From NCBI GenBank assembly GCA_009733775.1, contig WOGZ01000010.1, positions 222,097 through 286,096 of the forward strand: a DNA stretch of 64,000 bases. The letters run 5' to 3'. The position numbers and the translations under genes are program-made. This document shows, in pieces, positions 35,158 to 46,473 of the stretch. The stretch comes from Alectoria sarmentosa (lineage: Eukaryota > Ascomycota > Lecanoromycetes > Lecanorales > Parmeliaceae). Under the pieces are notes generated by a model. It was not told the DNA's origin, ran no database searches, and saw nothing but the letters and a program-made list of their open reading frames with translations. How positions within the stretch are numbered: the stretch's first letter is position 1; the number at the start of each line of letters is the position of its first letter.

Positions 35158-38088
35158 TCACAGGTTGCTCAATATCCTCTCAAGCTCCCCTCTCTTCACT
35201 GGCCGACTGGCTCCGTGACTTTTGTCAACCTCATCGCCCTTGAACCACGATTTCCTCTTCTCCGCTGCATCCGTGTGAGCGGTACTCCGTGCGCTTGCTC
35301 TCGCGTCTGACCCAGCTTTCAATCTCGGCTCAAGTCCAGGCCTCAGGCCCTTATCCTGCATCTTCTGCGGTGGTGGGAATTGACCTCTGTATCCTGGGAA
35401 GAGCAATGGAATGGATGGGGCGGCAGTCCTCGAGACGGATACTGGGACAGGTGGTTTGCCCTGTGTAGCTTCAGAGTAAAGGACGGCTTTGGGAGCGGGC
35501 GTTGACCGCAAAAATGATAGTAGCGACATCTTGCTTTCTTTCTTGGGCATTCTAGGTTGATATGGCTCAGCAATGGCGTGGGATATGCGTCTGTTCAAGC
35601 CAATGGGTGGAGGAGCCGCGGAATCAAAGGAAGAGGTACGAGATGAGACTGGTCTGTTGCGTGAGCCTGGTCTCCCGAGTCCTAGTTGAGTGGCGTTGAA
35701 CAAGGCCGGCCCGGCATTGGGTTCTTCGTAGCGAGGTGAGACTGCATTTTCGAGTCCTAATTGAGTGGCACGAAAAACGGCTGGGCCGGTGTTCGGGTCC
35801 TCATGAGGTAAAACATTGAAGTCGATCTCTGGAGATAGATAGTCGAGATCTGCGTCCTCGAAATATTCCCTGTCCCTAGACTGGCTGAATGACACCCGTC
35901 GGGGAGACGTCATTGTCTCACTGAAATCGGAGAAAGACACGGATGGGGGAGTCATAGTTGCATTGACAGAGGATCTTCGTTTAGAAATAGGAATTTTCGA
36001 AGAATGTAAAGCCGTAGATGTCCTCGAATTATTTGGGAAAGCTATGACTGAAGATGTTCTCGGTCTTGGAGGCTCTGAAGGCAAGTAGACAACGGAGGAA
36101 TTGGTGGAGCGCAGAATTGACCTCTGTCGCGGAGGGCTACGCCTTGCGCTACGTTGCGGGATTGGCGGAGGAGGCCTTATCCTTTGGGGTTCTTCGGCCT
36201 GCGGTGTCAGCGAGAAGCTTTTGCTCGAGTCCGGCGTCGCAGGGGGCGAGGGTGGGCGTTCAGGAGGAAATCCGTGAGTCTCGATCGAGACGTTGTCGTA
36301 AGCACCGTGACTGGTAGGTAGAAGTATCCTGTGCCGCGAGGCAAATGTATCTGGAAGCTTTGAGGGCCGATCTCGGCGTGATCGAGGGCTATGCTGGAGC
36401 AACGTACTCTTGGGGGTATATCTCTGACCATCAGCTAAGGCGGTCTGACGCGAATTAGATTTTCCAGAATACAATAATGACGATTGAGGTGAATAAACGT
36501 GCGAATCAATCGAAGGTTCCCGGATATGGTCCGATTCCTGAATGAATTCCTCCAAAGATATCTGCTGGCTGCTCAAAGAGGGGCGAGATTGACGCTCTTG
36601 TGTGGTCTTCGTATCAATCGACTGTCTCCGACTCTGCTTTGTGTCTTTGATAAACCGATCCAAAGATATATGCCGAAGACCCAAAGAAGGTCGATCTTGG
36701 CGGTCTCGTGTAGTCTGTGAATCAATCGACTGTCTCCGGCCGTGGATTGACTCCTGCATAGTCTGGGTTCGACGTTCAGAAGAAAAGTGCCGGGTCCCCA
36801 AAGAGGGGCGACGTTGGCGGTCTTGTGTTTGAGAAGGCGACTGCAATCGCTGCGTATCCAATGAGGGGCGAACCTGGGCATCCTGGGATGAAGCTGGCAA
36901 GGCAGAGCGCGTTTCTATTGGGACAACATCTTGACGGTCTCCTATCGCAGCAGGAGTCGACTTAGAGCCTTGCGTTTCTATGGAGAAGTAATCCTGGAGT
37001 TCTCGAGCAGAAGGAAACAAGGGTGAATCTTGCGTTCCAAAAGGAGAATGCGGTTGGCGCCCTTGTACGGGCGAAGGCGAAGCTAGGCCCTCAGTCTTCT
37101 TTATTAAGCTTTGTCGGCGGTCTCGTGGTGAGGAAGGCAGATAGGCACTCTGGATCTCTGATGAGAAGCGTTCTCGGCGGTTTCCTGTGGATATAGGAGG
37201 GGGGAAACTCTCCGGGGATTCCATCGAGAATACGTATTGGCGGGCTCCTGTGGATGTAGGAGGGGGGGAGCTTTCTGGAGAATCCATTGAGGATACATGT
37301 TGTCGCTCTTGTAGAAATGCAGGGGAGGTAGGATGCCGAAATTCCGGTCTAAATGGGTAAGAGGGGGAGTTTTGGCGCCCCTGTAGCGATGGCAACGGAG
37401 AGTGGTGTTGGCGCTCACGTGTGGGTGGAGGTGAGGGAGAGCGTTCATTTGTTTCTAGAGAGGATAGATGTGGGCGATCTCGCGGGGGCGGAGGTGAGGC
37501 GGTTGGCTCGGGAGCATATATCTGTGTTTCGACGGAGGAGCTTTTGTGGTGTAAAGATGGCCTAGGGTCTCTTAGACGAAGGGGTAAAGGAGTGCCCAGA
37601 CGGAGCCGCTCTGGGATTGGAGACTCAGAATTGGGACCGTGTGGAGGTGTAAGCTCGTAGTTTGGACGCTCCAAGGGCGTAGGCTCGACTTTCGGTGGTG
37701 GCGAGGGCGGGTCTTCTATTCGAAATCCGAAGGGAGACTCAAGCCGAAGCCGGTCTGAGGGTAGACGTGATGGTTGGGAAAATGTGGACTCGGACCGGGG
37801 AGTGTTTGAAGATGTAGACTCGATAGGTGGGTAACGTGCAGGCGTAGAGCTCCTATAGTCGTATGAAGCTTCTGGTTCGGGGTCAGGTTCGAGACGGAGG
37901 TAGTCCGAGTAAACAGAGCTCTGAGTCGAGTAGGTTGAGGGACAGCGAATCGACGGTTCATTAGAACGAGTCTGAGATCTGGAATCACGTGAAGAGGGAG
38001 GCTTCAGGGACAGAGGGCGATCAGTGTGGATGATGCTCCGATACTGATGTTGAGAGAGGACAAGTCCATGTGAATACTTGCTCGGCAT
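35158..38088 (-). CDS. Ser/Pro/Arg-rich protein with degenerate internal repeats
   Basis: One exon gives 976 residues from ATG at 38088 (MPSKYSHGLVLSQHQYRS). No known domain is present. The middle consists of decayed tandem units. The clearest are 36 residues long, with blocks RRPSLGTRHFS, RQSIDSQTTRDRQDRPSLGL and RQSIDTKTTQERQSRPSL. The RRQSID/RPSL motifs look like basophilic kinase sites. Further on, two 25-residue units share GPAxFxATQLGL, and a proline stretch (RPPPPIPQRSARRSPPRQR) could bind SH3 domains. The C-terminus (KRKSWFKGDEVDK, ELERILSNL) is charged. It is probably a disordered scaffold, but its function is unknown. Continuous coding over 2.9 kb makes the gene itself secure. Confidence 0.82.
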   Translation of the reverse strand: MPSKYSHGLVLSQHQYRSIIHTDRPLSLKPPSSRDSRSQTRSNEPSIRCPSTYSTQSSVYSDYLRLEPDPEPEASYDYRSSTPARYPPIESTSSNTPRSESTFSQPSRLPSDRLRLESPFGFRIEDPPSPPPKVEPTPLERPNYELTPPHGPNSESPIPERLRLGTPLPLRLRDPRPSLHHKSSSVETQIYAPEPTASPPPPRDRPHLSSLETNERSPSPPPTRERQHHSPLPSLQGRQNSPSYPFRPEFRHPTSPAFLQERQHVSSMDSPESSPPPTSTGARQYVFSMESPESFPPPISTGNRRERFSSEIQSAYLPSSPRDRRQSLIKKTEGLASPSPVQGRQPHSPFGTQDSPLFPSARELQDYFSIETQGSKSTPAAIGDRQDVVPIETRSALPASSQDAQVRPSLDTQRLQSPSQTQDRQRRPSLGTRHFSSERRTQTMQESIHGRRQSIDSQTTRDRQDRPSLGLRHISLDRFIKDTKQSRRQSIDTKTTQERQSRPSLSSQQISLEEFIQESDHIREPSIDSHVYSPQSSLLYSGKSNSRQTALADGQRYTPKSTLLQHSPRSRRDRPSKLPDTFASRHRILLPTSHGAYDNVSIETHGFPPERPPSPPATPDSSKSFSLTPQAEEPQRIRPPPPIPQRSARRSPPRQRSILRSTNSSVVYLPSEPPRPRTSSVIAFPNNSRTSTALHSSKIPISKRRSSVNATMTPPSVSFSDFSETMTSPRRVSFSQSRDREYFEDADLDYLSPEIDFNVLPHEDPNTGPAVFRATQLGLENAVSPRYEEPNAGPALFNATQLGLGRPGSRNRPVSSRTSSFDSAAPPPIGLNRRISHAIAEPYQPRMPKKESKMSLLSFLRSTPAPKAVLYSEATQGKPPVPVSVSRTAAPSIPLLFPGYRGQFPPPQKMQDKGLRPGLEPRLKAGSDARASARSTAHTDAAEKRKSWFKGDEVDKSHGASRPVKRGELERILSNL
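36560..36850 (-). repeat. Coding tandem repeat, about 108-bp unit
   Basis: Inside the preceding gene, blocks such as ATCAATCGACTGTCTCCG recur about 110 bp apart (near 36609 and 36719). They encode the 36-residue RRQSID...RPSL units, with further diverged units on both sides. Confidence 0.75.
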
Positions 38089-38937
38089 AGTGACAGAGGG
38101 AGGAAGAAAGAAGAAGAAGACGAAGAAGAAGAATAGACGAAAGTGAAGAGTCGGGAGGAAGGAAAAAAGTAAGGAATCGAGGCCTGCAGCGAACCCTTTT
38201 GGGTAGCAAGTATGTAGACTTGAGTAAGGTAGGGACGCAAGATTTAGGACCCCACGGGCCTTTGTCGCGTGTCAAAGCTCGCTTAAGTGCATCATCAACA
38301 TGGCTCGTGCATGCAGTGCTGCAACGCCAACTTCAAGGGCAAAATTTTATGTATGTAGGACAAAGTGTCTTTGGATGATAATAAATAAAGAAATTTCACT
38401 CACACCCTGTTGCTGCCAAGAGCTGGTGAAAGATACTCTAGAGTAGGTAGATAGCTTCGGCCAGAAGACTCAATGTTGGTCGACTTGTTCGCTGACCGAA
38501 TTGTTATTTTTCTTATTATCTGGCGTTGTTTTCCACCTTCTAAGGCTTCCAAGGCTTCTAAGGCTTGTTTCTAAGGCTTGTTCTAAGGGATCATTGCGGC
38601 CTTGCACGCATGTTCTTTGGCGTCATGATGAACTTGAATACGTAAGGTATCCATCTGCCGAAGCCAAGCCGAAGCCGCGAACAGGGGTACTAGGCTCCGA
38701 TTCGTCCATGAGATCTCCCATTATCCAATCGTTCAAATGAATGCTCGGCATACTTGACCAACTCACCAGATCCACCACCCTTGTCGGTCATCGCGATTTC
38801 CCAAGTCTCTTCCATGATTCCATCTGCCTCAACTTCTGTAAGAACATGATGCTGCCATTGGTGCACCCCATTGACGCATAATCTATGATTCCACGCCCTC
38901 ATAAATTGTCATTGATTGGATGATAGTCATTCAGACC
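38089..38937. other. Divergent intergenic region, 849 bp
   Basis: This separates the repeat protein gene (minus) from the RUS gene (plus). Directly upstream of 38088 is a GAA/GAAGAA-rich purine run. At 38539-38588 the unit CTAAGGCTT recurs about five times with small changes. No gene is seen. Confidence 0.5.
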
Positions 38938-41195
38938 ATGGAACTTCGCATCTTTGAACAGGACGAAGCTGGTAGAGATTTGGCAGCATACGTCTCCTCC
39001 CAAGGCAGCGACAGGATCGATTTCATTGTATGCCCAGCTCATTTCTCCATGTCTAAAGGGCCAAGATATCACGCTGACTACCCCCTGTCTACGACGTGTA
39101 GAGGACGAAGGAGCAAAGCAGTCCATGGACGCGACTGCTCAACGTCTTTCTGCCAGCAGGCTATCCTCACAGCGTGACCTCTGATTACATGTGGTACGTG
39201 TTGCTCTCTCTGGTGTATTTTAGAGCTGTGGACGGTACCTAGATACCCGCTGGCTAACGACTTCGGGATAGGTATCAAATCTACGTATGATCCTCCTTCT
39301 AACCATCTCTAGGCAAGCTGCCAGAACAAGTGGCAGTCTTTTAGTTTTGAGCATCTTCCAGACTTAGTGCTTTGGTAGCTAACAAGCCAAGACGATCTGT
39401 CAAACGAAGCCAGAAACAGCCTCAACAGAATGCTCCATGGATCATAAATCTCTGGCTTCATGCTCGTATTGTCAACATTTGAGGGGTTTCTGCCATTCCA
39501 ACTGCCACTTTTTCTGGCAGCACACCTGTCTTCTGCCAGTAGTATCTTGGCTAATAATCATTCTACAGGACTCTCTTCAGGCATTCTCAAGTTCCATTGC
39601 AGGGCTGCTGTCTTCGAGGGCTGTGCTCCAAGGCAGGTACCCAATGGCTCCAATCATACTTGGTTATTTTTGTCATGTTGGGGATGTGACGGTCTGACAA
39701 CCATGACTTTGTAGGCGTTGGAGTCGGAGATGCCTCCGCGTCACCAACAGCAGCACTTCTCCTTTCTGTGATCCAAGAGAGTATGGGCCGAATAGCAACG
39801 ATTCTCTTCGCCCACAAGCTCGGTACCTCGCTTGAGCCTGAATGCAAAATGTACAGACTTGCCGCGGATGTCTTCAATGACACGGCTATGATCTTCGACT
39901 GCCTCTCGCCTGCGCTGCCTAAAGCGCCAAGAGTAATTTTGCTCAGCTTTTCAAGCGTCTTGAGGGCGTTATGTGGCGTTGCTGCTGGCAGCTCCAAGGC
40001 TAGTCTGAGCGCTCATTTCGCCAAGTGGGGCAATTTGGGGGAATTGAACGCCGTGAGTCCGCAATTTTTCTTCCGGGAAGTGCGGCCAGATATCAAAGGG
40101 GAAGGAAAACCACTTCATGTTGTCCACAACCCCCAGTCCTATTCAGCTTTAGCTACGACTTATGGAGTTGCTCGTTCCGCATAGCAGCTAGGATGTCAAC
40201 TAACGCTTGAGCAGAAGGACTCGAGCCAAGAAACCGTAATCTCGCTAATGGGGTACGTACAGTCCGGAGTCAATGCGTCCTATTTCATGCCAAAATCTTA
40301 GTCTCAGGCCAAGCCCAGCGAGCAACACCTGAGAAATTTCTCCTTCTGTGTACTCCCCAAGCCTGTCCATTGAGTTGGACTATTGTTTGAAAGGGAATTG
40401 CTGACTCCCAAAATTTCGCAGAATGCTGGTGGGTGGCTGTCTTCGCTCTGATCATGCCGACGGCTACTCATCGACGTGTAGGCTGGTAGTGTTGTCGTCT
40501 CATACGTATCTTCTCCAATAGCCACCTGGTCATGGCTCATTGTGCTCCTCTCGATACATTTGACTATGAATCACGCTGCTGTTAGAGCAGTCAGCCTGCA
40601 TAGCTTCAACCGCCAGAGGGCCAATATAGTTCTATCCAACCTGCTGGTGGATAACAGGGTGATGACACCCGACGAGGTCTCGTCTCAAGAACGCATATTT
40701 GAATGGGATGGCGTCCTGCGATGGAGAGGCTCATTGCCCTTCGCCAAAGCAACTATAGGGGTCCCTCTGCACAGCCTGCTGACGACTTTGGCGCCTGCGC
40801 ACAACGTGACAGGCGCTATACGCGACAATGATCGTTTCCTAGAGAGACTGATCAGTATTTACAGCCATGAAGATTTCCTGGTATGGTATGATTCGCCCAA
40901 ATGGACAGCATATATTGTTCTTAAAGGTCAAGCTTCGGCCAAAGCACAACTGAAAGCTTGGGCACTAGCACTTTGGGGTGCTCACCGCTTTGGAAAGCAA
41001 CATGCGACAGGCGCATATACAGACGATATGCTTCAGCTGCTTGAAATGACACTGAGGGACATTTCCAATCAATGGGATGACTCTATCGAGCGAATCAGAG
41101 CCGCTGGATGGGATGTTGACATTGCAAATTTGGAGACGTCACCAGGTTCACGCATACGTCTCACGGCAGAAAGCCTGAAAGAAATGTCAAAATGA
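38938..41195 (+). CDS. RUS family protein (DUF647), eight exons with two microexons
   Basis: This is a homolog of plant ROOT UV-B SENSITIVE proteins, membrane-associated proteins of unclear biochemical role also present in fungi and animals. Exons are 38938-39027, 39102-39193, 39272-39284 (13 nt), 39569-39632, 39715-40052, 40215-40252, 40422-40428 (7 nt) and 40482-41195, giving 451 residues. Joined exons reproduce family blocks: LPAGYPHSVTSDYMWYQIYD, LQAFSSSIAGLLSSRAVLQG, VGVGDASASPTAALLLSVIQ, MGRIATILFAHKLGT, GVAAGSSKASLSAHFAKWGN, KDSSQETVISLMGMLAGSVV and LLSIHLTMNHAAVRAV. Intron 4 (39633-39714) starts with GC instead of GT. Intron 3 is 284 nt, long for this genome. The total of coding exons is an exact multiple of three. 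The start MELRIFEQDEAGRDLAAYV could shift to an ATG six codons upstream. Confidence 0.92.
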
Positions 41196-43083
41196 TAGAC
41201 TAATTAAGCCGCGCAATAGAAGACATGACGGCTTTACGAACGAGATCGGCCACAGCGCAGCCGCCAACCATGGACCTGGGTTGGCGAATGAAGCAACTCA
41301 TCATCAACGATGAGCTCGAGGAGATCATGCGGCTTCACGATCATAGTACACATCCTCCTACCTTATGAAGATCATCATGTCCGAGCCGGTACTCCGTACA
41401 CGGGATCCATAGCCCGATCAGGACGTGCGTGGTAATGCGTTGGCATGTAGTAGCGCAGCCTCAGGTCGACGCGAGTGAGCAGGTAGATCTGCGTTGCTTG
41501 TTACTGCTGCATAAAGAAAATCTTCGGACGTTTCCTCGAGTTTGACCGAAACCCGAGACTCAAACAACCCCAACGCCGCCAAGCTTGATGATGTAAGCCC
41601 AGAAAAACCCCAAAGGGCCCTTCGTAAGAGGCGCGCGTGCTGGATTTGCTACTAGTACTGAGGTCCACTTATGCGCAACAATTAGGTGTCGTCTCCCACG
41701 CTGATCATCCGGCCTAGGGACGCCCTCTACAAGTGTTGAGCAGTGAGCACTGCAAATAATGCACCATATTTGCGAACCCTGTAGAGCGGCGGGTTCTGGC
41801 CGCGCTTTTCTCCAATAAAGAGCGAGTTAGTTGCCCCCTAGGGCTGGTGACATGGGTATTCCTTGTCTCTTCTGACTCGACAAAGCGTGGGATTTCGGCT
41901 TGACGACGGGACTGGCCAACAAATTCTCCGAAACGTTTGGACCAAAGAGGCGATGGGATGAGGAGCTGCGAAAGCGAGATTGTGCGAGTATGTACGTAGT
42001 ATCACGGTCTTAAAACCCGTTACCCATCCAGCGTCGCAAATAATAACATTTTTAGCCGAATCGCACGTCGCTAAGGGTGGCTTGTGCTTCACACTGGAGC
42101 GATTCGAGTCAGTTTCTGGGGCCTCTTTTCGCTGTAGCTTTGCTCTCCATCCTCCCTAGCTTCTCATCTAAGTTTGCCTCTCGTCTGTTGCCGCCGAGGC
42201 CCAAAAGTTGGAGTCCGGCTAGCAAGACGGACGCCGAAAATATGGTCCGTTTCTGTCGCATATACACGGAGTGGAAGAAGCCATGATAGTGAAGAAGGAA
42301 AAGCTAGTCGGGCAAGAGTAAGCAAAAGGGCAGGTCGACCGAAGGCGAATCCTGGAGAGTCATGGAGAGTCATGGAGAATAGATTAGAGTGGAGAAGGAG
42401 CAAGCAAAGGCGTCCTCTGTACAGTACCGATTTTGAGAGAAAAGCATGCATGATTCGAGATCTGCTGTGATAGGCCAAAAATAAGATTGTTCCATACGCC
42501 AAAGAAAAAGCTTCTAGCGTCGAGAGCTAGTCACTTGTTGAATCTTATTAATCCCTGTAATTCCTTGCGCCTCCGCTTCCCACTTATTAGCCCTTTCCCC
42601 GTTTTTTGGTACAATTACTGTTGCGTTACTCACCAAGTATTACATGTCATCTGCGTCGCCACAAGACACTCCTTTCTTTTCACCATTCTCTTCTTCACCA
42701 TTGAGTCATTTAGTATTTCCTCTCATCTTTCCCACTTTCCTTACCAGTCTCCTCCACGGCGAGTGACCTCTATCGCCTTTCACTCAAGCCCTCAAAAGTT
42801 TGCCGACAAGACGAAACCCGCCAGTCACCGATTCCCCAAGTTTGCTTCAAGTTCTGCAGCCTTCCGAATCATTCCGTGTGACTGGGATCTCCTGATTCAC
42901 CGTTAAAAGAGAAAGATTAGGCGTACGAGGAATAATTCGGGTACTCGCTGAGTCTGGTCGAACACATCGACTCGATCAAGCCAGAGACAATTTTCGTCAA
43001 TCTCACAACGCGAGAAATAGCAAACATCAAAAACACAAATCACACTCAGCCCTGGCCTTTTTATACCCGTCTTCCTTTTTCCA
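41196..43083. other. Intergenic, 1.9 kb
   Basis: This lies between the RUS gene and the RGS gene. It contains chance frames (for example 139 codons at 42487-42906, in a pyrimidine-rich probable leader of the RGS gene) and a small tandem repeat GAGAGTCATG at 42355-42378. No gene, RNA or mobile element is recognised. Confidence 0.45.
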
Positions 43084-44332
43084 ATGGTCCAGGTATCATC
43101 CAACACTACAGAATACTTCCTCGAAGGCTTCGAGGCCTCTTGTCAAGGTGGCTTGCTCAGACGTGTCGTTCTCCTATAGACCGGGCCGAAGCCGCTCACA
43201 GAAAAGGAAGAATTCAGCAAGCGAAAGAACAAGGTCCAGGATCAGGGACTGGAAACGAGCCATGATCCGCAGAAAACCTGAGACATCTCCGTCATCGTAT
43301 CTCTCCACACCCCCACCAGAAACTTCACCTCGTTCTTCTATCGTCATATCAGATTGGGACGCTGACGACGAAGAAAGCATGTCTATGGAAGACATCCGGT
43401 CATCACGACCGCCAAGTTTTGAAGACAGCAGGCAAAACGACGGGCCATATCATCCTCAGAGACCTACCCTCCCAGATGTACTTTCGAATTCTGCACCACC
43501 ACCATGGACGCTCAGCGCATTTACCGCCTACCTCTCACAGAATCACTGTCTGGAAAATCTAGAGTTTACAATGGATGCCGAACGTTATCGAAAAAGATAC
43601 GATGCGTTGGCTGCACAGATGGCTGGCATGCCCATCACTCCCGAAGTAGAAGAATGCCATTACGTGAGGATGCTGTGGAAGCGTTTGATCAACGCCTACA
43701 TAATGCCAGACGGCCCTCGGGAAATCAACATTCCTAGCAGCGTGCGCGAGAGATTACTCGATCTTCCTAATCATTCAACGCCGCCGCAGCCAGAAGATCT
43801 GGAGGCTGCAGTCAAGATCATCTACAACCTCATGGAAGAGTCAGTCTTGATTTCTTTCCTGAACGAGATCCCATCCACCAGATCTCAACAATCGCACCAC
43901 AGTCGGCAGAAGCCCTCCGACGTAAAGCCTAGGAAACGAGGCAGTTCAGATAGTTCAAATGAGAAGAGTTCAATCAGGAGCAGGTCTCGAAAACGGACAT
44001 CTCCAACGTCCTCACTCGATGTGCCTTTATCAGGGTCTAGAGATGACCCGACTGGTCGTCTAACGCCCATTCCTGGATTTACGACAGGCAGTCGTGCACC
44101 AAGTCATACTCCAAGCGGTAGCGGAGATCCAGGGTTACAAGACGATGATTCCGCCAGTGCGTCAAGTCCGGGCAGAGAGCCAATGACACCACCAAACTCA
44201 CCTCCCTCGAGCGATTTTGGTGGACACAGTCCCAGAAATCGTAACGACAACACTTGGAAGAAGATGCTAGGATGGAAGAAGAAGTCCAGCACTGGGATGA
44301 GAGATATTCGATTTCCAACCCTTGAAGATTGA
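43084..44332 (+). CDS. RGS-domain protein (regulator of G-protein signalling)
   Basis: This predicted GTPase-activating protein for a heterotrimeric G-alpha subunit would damp G-protein signalling. The long frame begins at 43148 with GTG, so I propose a three-codon first exon, 43084-43092 (ATG GTC CAG). A 55-nt intron 43093-43147 (GTATCA..CAAG) follows, then exon 2 43148-44332, giving 397 residues. Residues ~1-100 are basic then Ser/Pro-rich (SFSYRPGRSRSQKRK, SSIVISDWDADDEESMSM). The RGS domain covers about 110-245: RPTLPDVLSNSAPPPWTLSA, FTAYLSQNHCLENLEFTMDA, RLINAYIMPDGPREINIPS and IIYNLMEESVLISFLNEI. It contains an insert typical of fungal members. The C-terminal ~150 residues are disordered and end in a basic WKKMLGWKKKSS motif. 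The nearest named fungal Rgs is not certain. Confidence 0.88.
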
Positions 44333-46473
44333 GCATCGATGCGGAGCAAATCCTGGAAACCTAGTTCTCATGCTTCAAAGCCACCCATTACCACCGTCAG
44401 CGCCCTGCCACAGCGCTTACATCTTTCCTACCATGATCACCACCACACCTCTCAACTCCTTACGCACCATTTTTGAGTCTAGCTCACAGCGGAAGAACTC
44501 CCTTTTCGTCCCACACGGACACGGCATATGCAGGATGCACAAAAGGCGTCAGGATGGATCAGTCTCAGGCATTGACGGCTTGCCATCTAAATTTCTAGTC
44601 TAGTTTGTTAGAAGCGCGGGCCGCCCATACAGCATTGCACTGGGAGGCGAAACAGCACAGCATTGCGTCTTCCAGGACGGATATACCTTTTGACTTTCTG
44701 CAGCGCTTCGACTGTACATATTCGATTTGCTATCATGACGATCTGGACGAAATATAGACATTGAGATATGCCCAAAACAATATACCAGCCACTACCATCT
44801 GTTACCATCCTCTACCATCTACTTGTACTGAGTCTATCACAATGTCTCGTTGACCGCTGCCATGCTTTAGTACCAGATTCGTGAATCGTGAATCGTGAAG
44901 CCGTGTCATCTATGATGGCATCTTACATATTTCTACTTTAGTTGCACTGCTCATGCAGGTGCGGGTCGGAGAATATTCGATACGCGTCTGTCCAATCTCT
45001 CATTATTCCCCCATGCCCCGGGCTGATTGGGGCATCAGGCTGATACTTAGCCCCCAATCTTTGCCTTTAGGGCAGCGTCGCTGTGGCGCCACTACTGCAT
45101 CCAAATGCGGGGTTGATGGTCAGGTAAGATCTTGGTGGCAAAACCACTTGCGTCCATGCGGTGAGACGACATTGTATCCCGCATTCTTCCTGCCATTCGC
45201 ACGACTAAGCACAGGGTGCACTCGTTCTTGCTATCTGGATTACGCGACCCGACGGAACTCGCTTTCTGATGGTCGCTTCTACCAGCCTTCCTTCTGCAAG
45301 ATGCAGACCTGGGACGGAAACGTTGGGGAAGATTATTACGCGCTCCAGTGCGCTTGTGCCAACGTGCAGAGGTCACTCCTACTCTGTAGCCCGACCTTAA
45401 CTATGAGACTTTGAGTCTCAAGGACACTTGGATACTGGACGATAATGCAGCAATCACTTTCAGTACCGGCGTCAGACCCAGCTCCTGGTCGGTTCCTTCG
45501 TCTCCGGATTCAGCGGAGGTGTGCATAGATCCACCCCACGTTGACCGACGCAGGTTTTTGGGTTTTTTGCGTGAGGGAGCCCAAGAAATGCCGACTTGTA
45601 ATGCGAATCCCTTACGGAAGGAAGCTTGGAGTTCGGAAAGGTGGGGTTTCCAATCTTTCTACCTATTGCTGACGGAAGGAAAGTATACACGCGTGCGTTT
45701 GCAGTATTCGCTGGTCCTCGTCTCGGGAGTGCTCTAAGCCGGTGTTGGGATAGTTTTTCTTTTGGCTCCTTCTTCGCTGTCCAGCGGTCTGTCGTCTTGA
45801 TTCGACTCTCGATTTATCTTGTATGCTTGACCCCACGTTGGAGGCCTCACTACTGCTAGTATATATTGAGGATGTGATTGTGATCCTGCCGGCTGATGGC
45901 CGCAGACAAGGACTTTATTGGTGACTTCATGTCAAGTGACCACGTCTTCGGGGATTCGGGGATGGAATATCCGTGAGGGATGTTTTAATCCAAGTAAATA
46001 TACCAGGCTCGATTCCTAGCACTCACGTCTCCTGGCTAACTCAAAGGTACTTGGTCTTGATGATCATGGTGATTGTAGAGTAGAGGCATATGTAGAAAGA
46101 AAAGCTACGGATTTGTGGATGCTGGAGCTGCAGGAAATGGTATTTCTCGACAATGATTGGATTTACACTCTCACTCTCAATTCATGAAATGGGGAACTAG
46201 TGATCAGAGGTAATTTTTGTGCTGAATGTGTCTGGATAAAACTTCTCGTTATCGAGTTACAGGACCGTTCCCTTGGTTGGGTCTCGGAGATTACGTGCGA
46301 GTGTGCCAAGCTCGGCACGGAAAAACTGGCTTGCCGACTGTTTTGCAGATCCGTCTTGTGAAGTTGCGAACGCTGTCTTTTATCCATCTCAATGTTCTCC
46401 TTCATCGTGAAACCGTGCGTGCTATGTTGCGCTAGCTAACAGCTACTTGTTTCGGATGTCTGTATGCAAATGA
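44333..46473. other. Intergenic, 2.1 kb
   Basis: This lies between the RGS gene and the F-box-like pair. The longest frame (153 codons, 44953-45414) is unlike a protein. A short repeat GTGAATC occurs three times at 44878-44898. No gene or mobile element is recognised. Confidence 0.45.

Noticed and set aside
42487..42906. Plus-strand frame of 139 codons
   Set aside because: Lies in pyrimidine-rich DNA upstream of the RGS gene; looks like untranslated leader, with no recognised motif.
44953..45414. Plus-strand frame of 153 codons
   Set aside because: Composition unlike protein and no neighbours or introns to support it.
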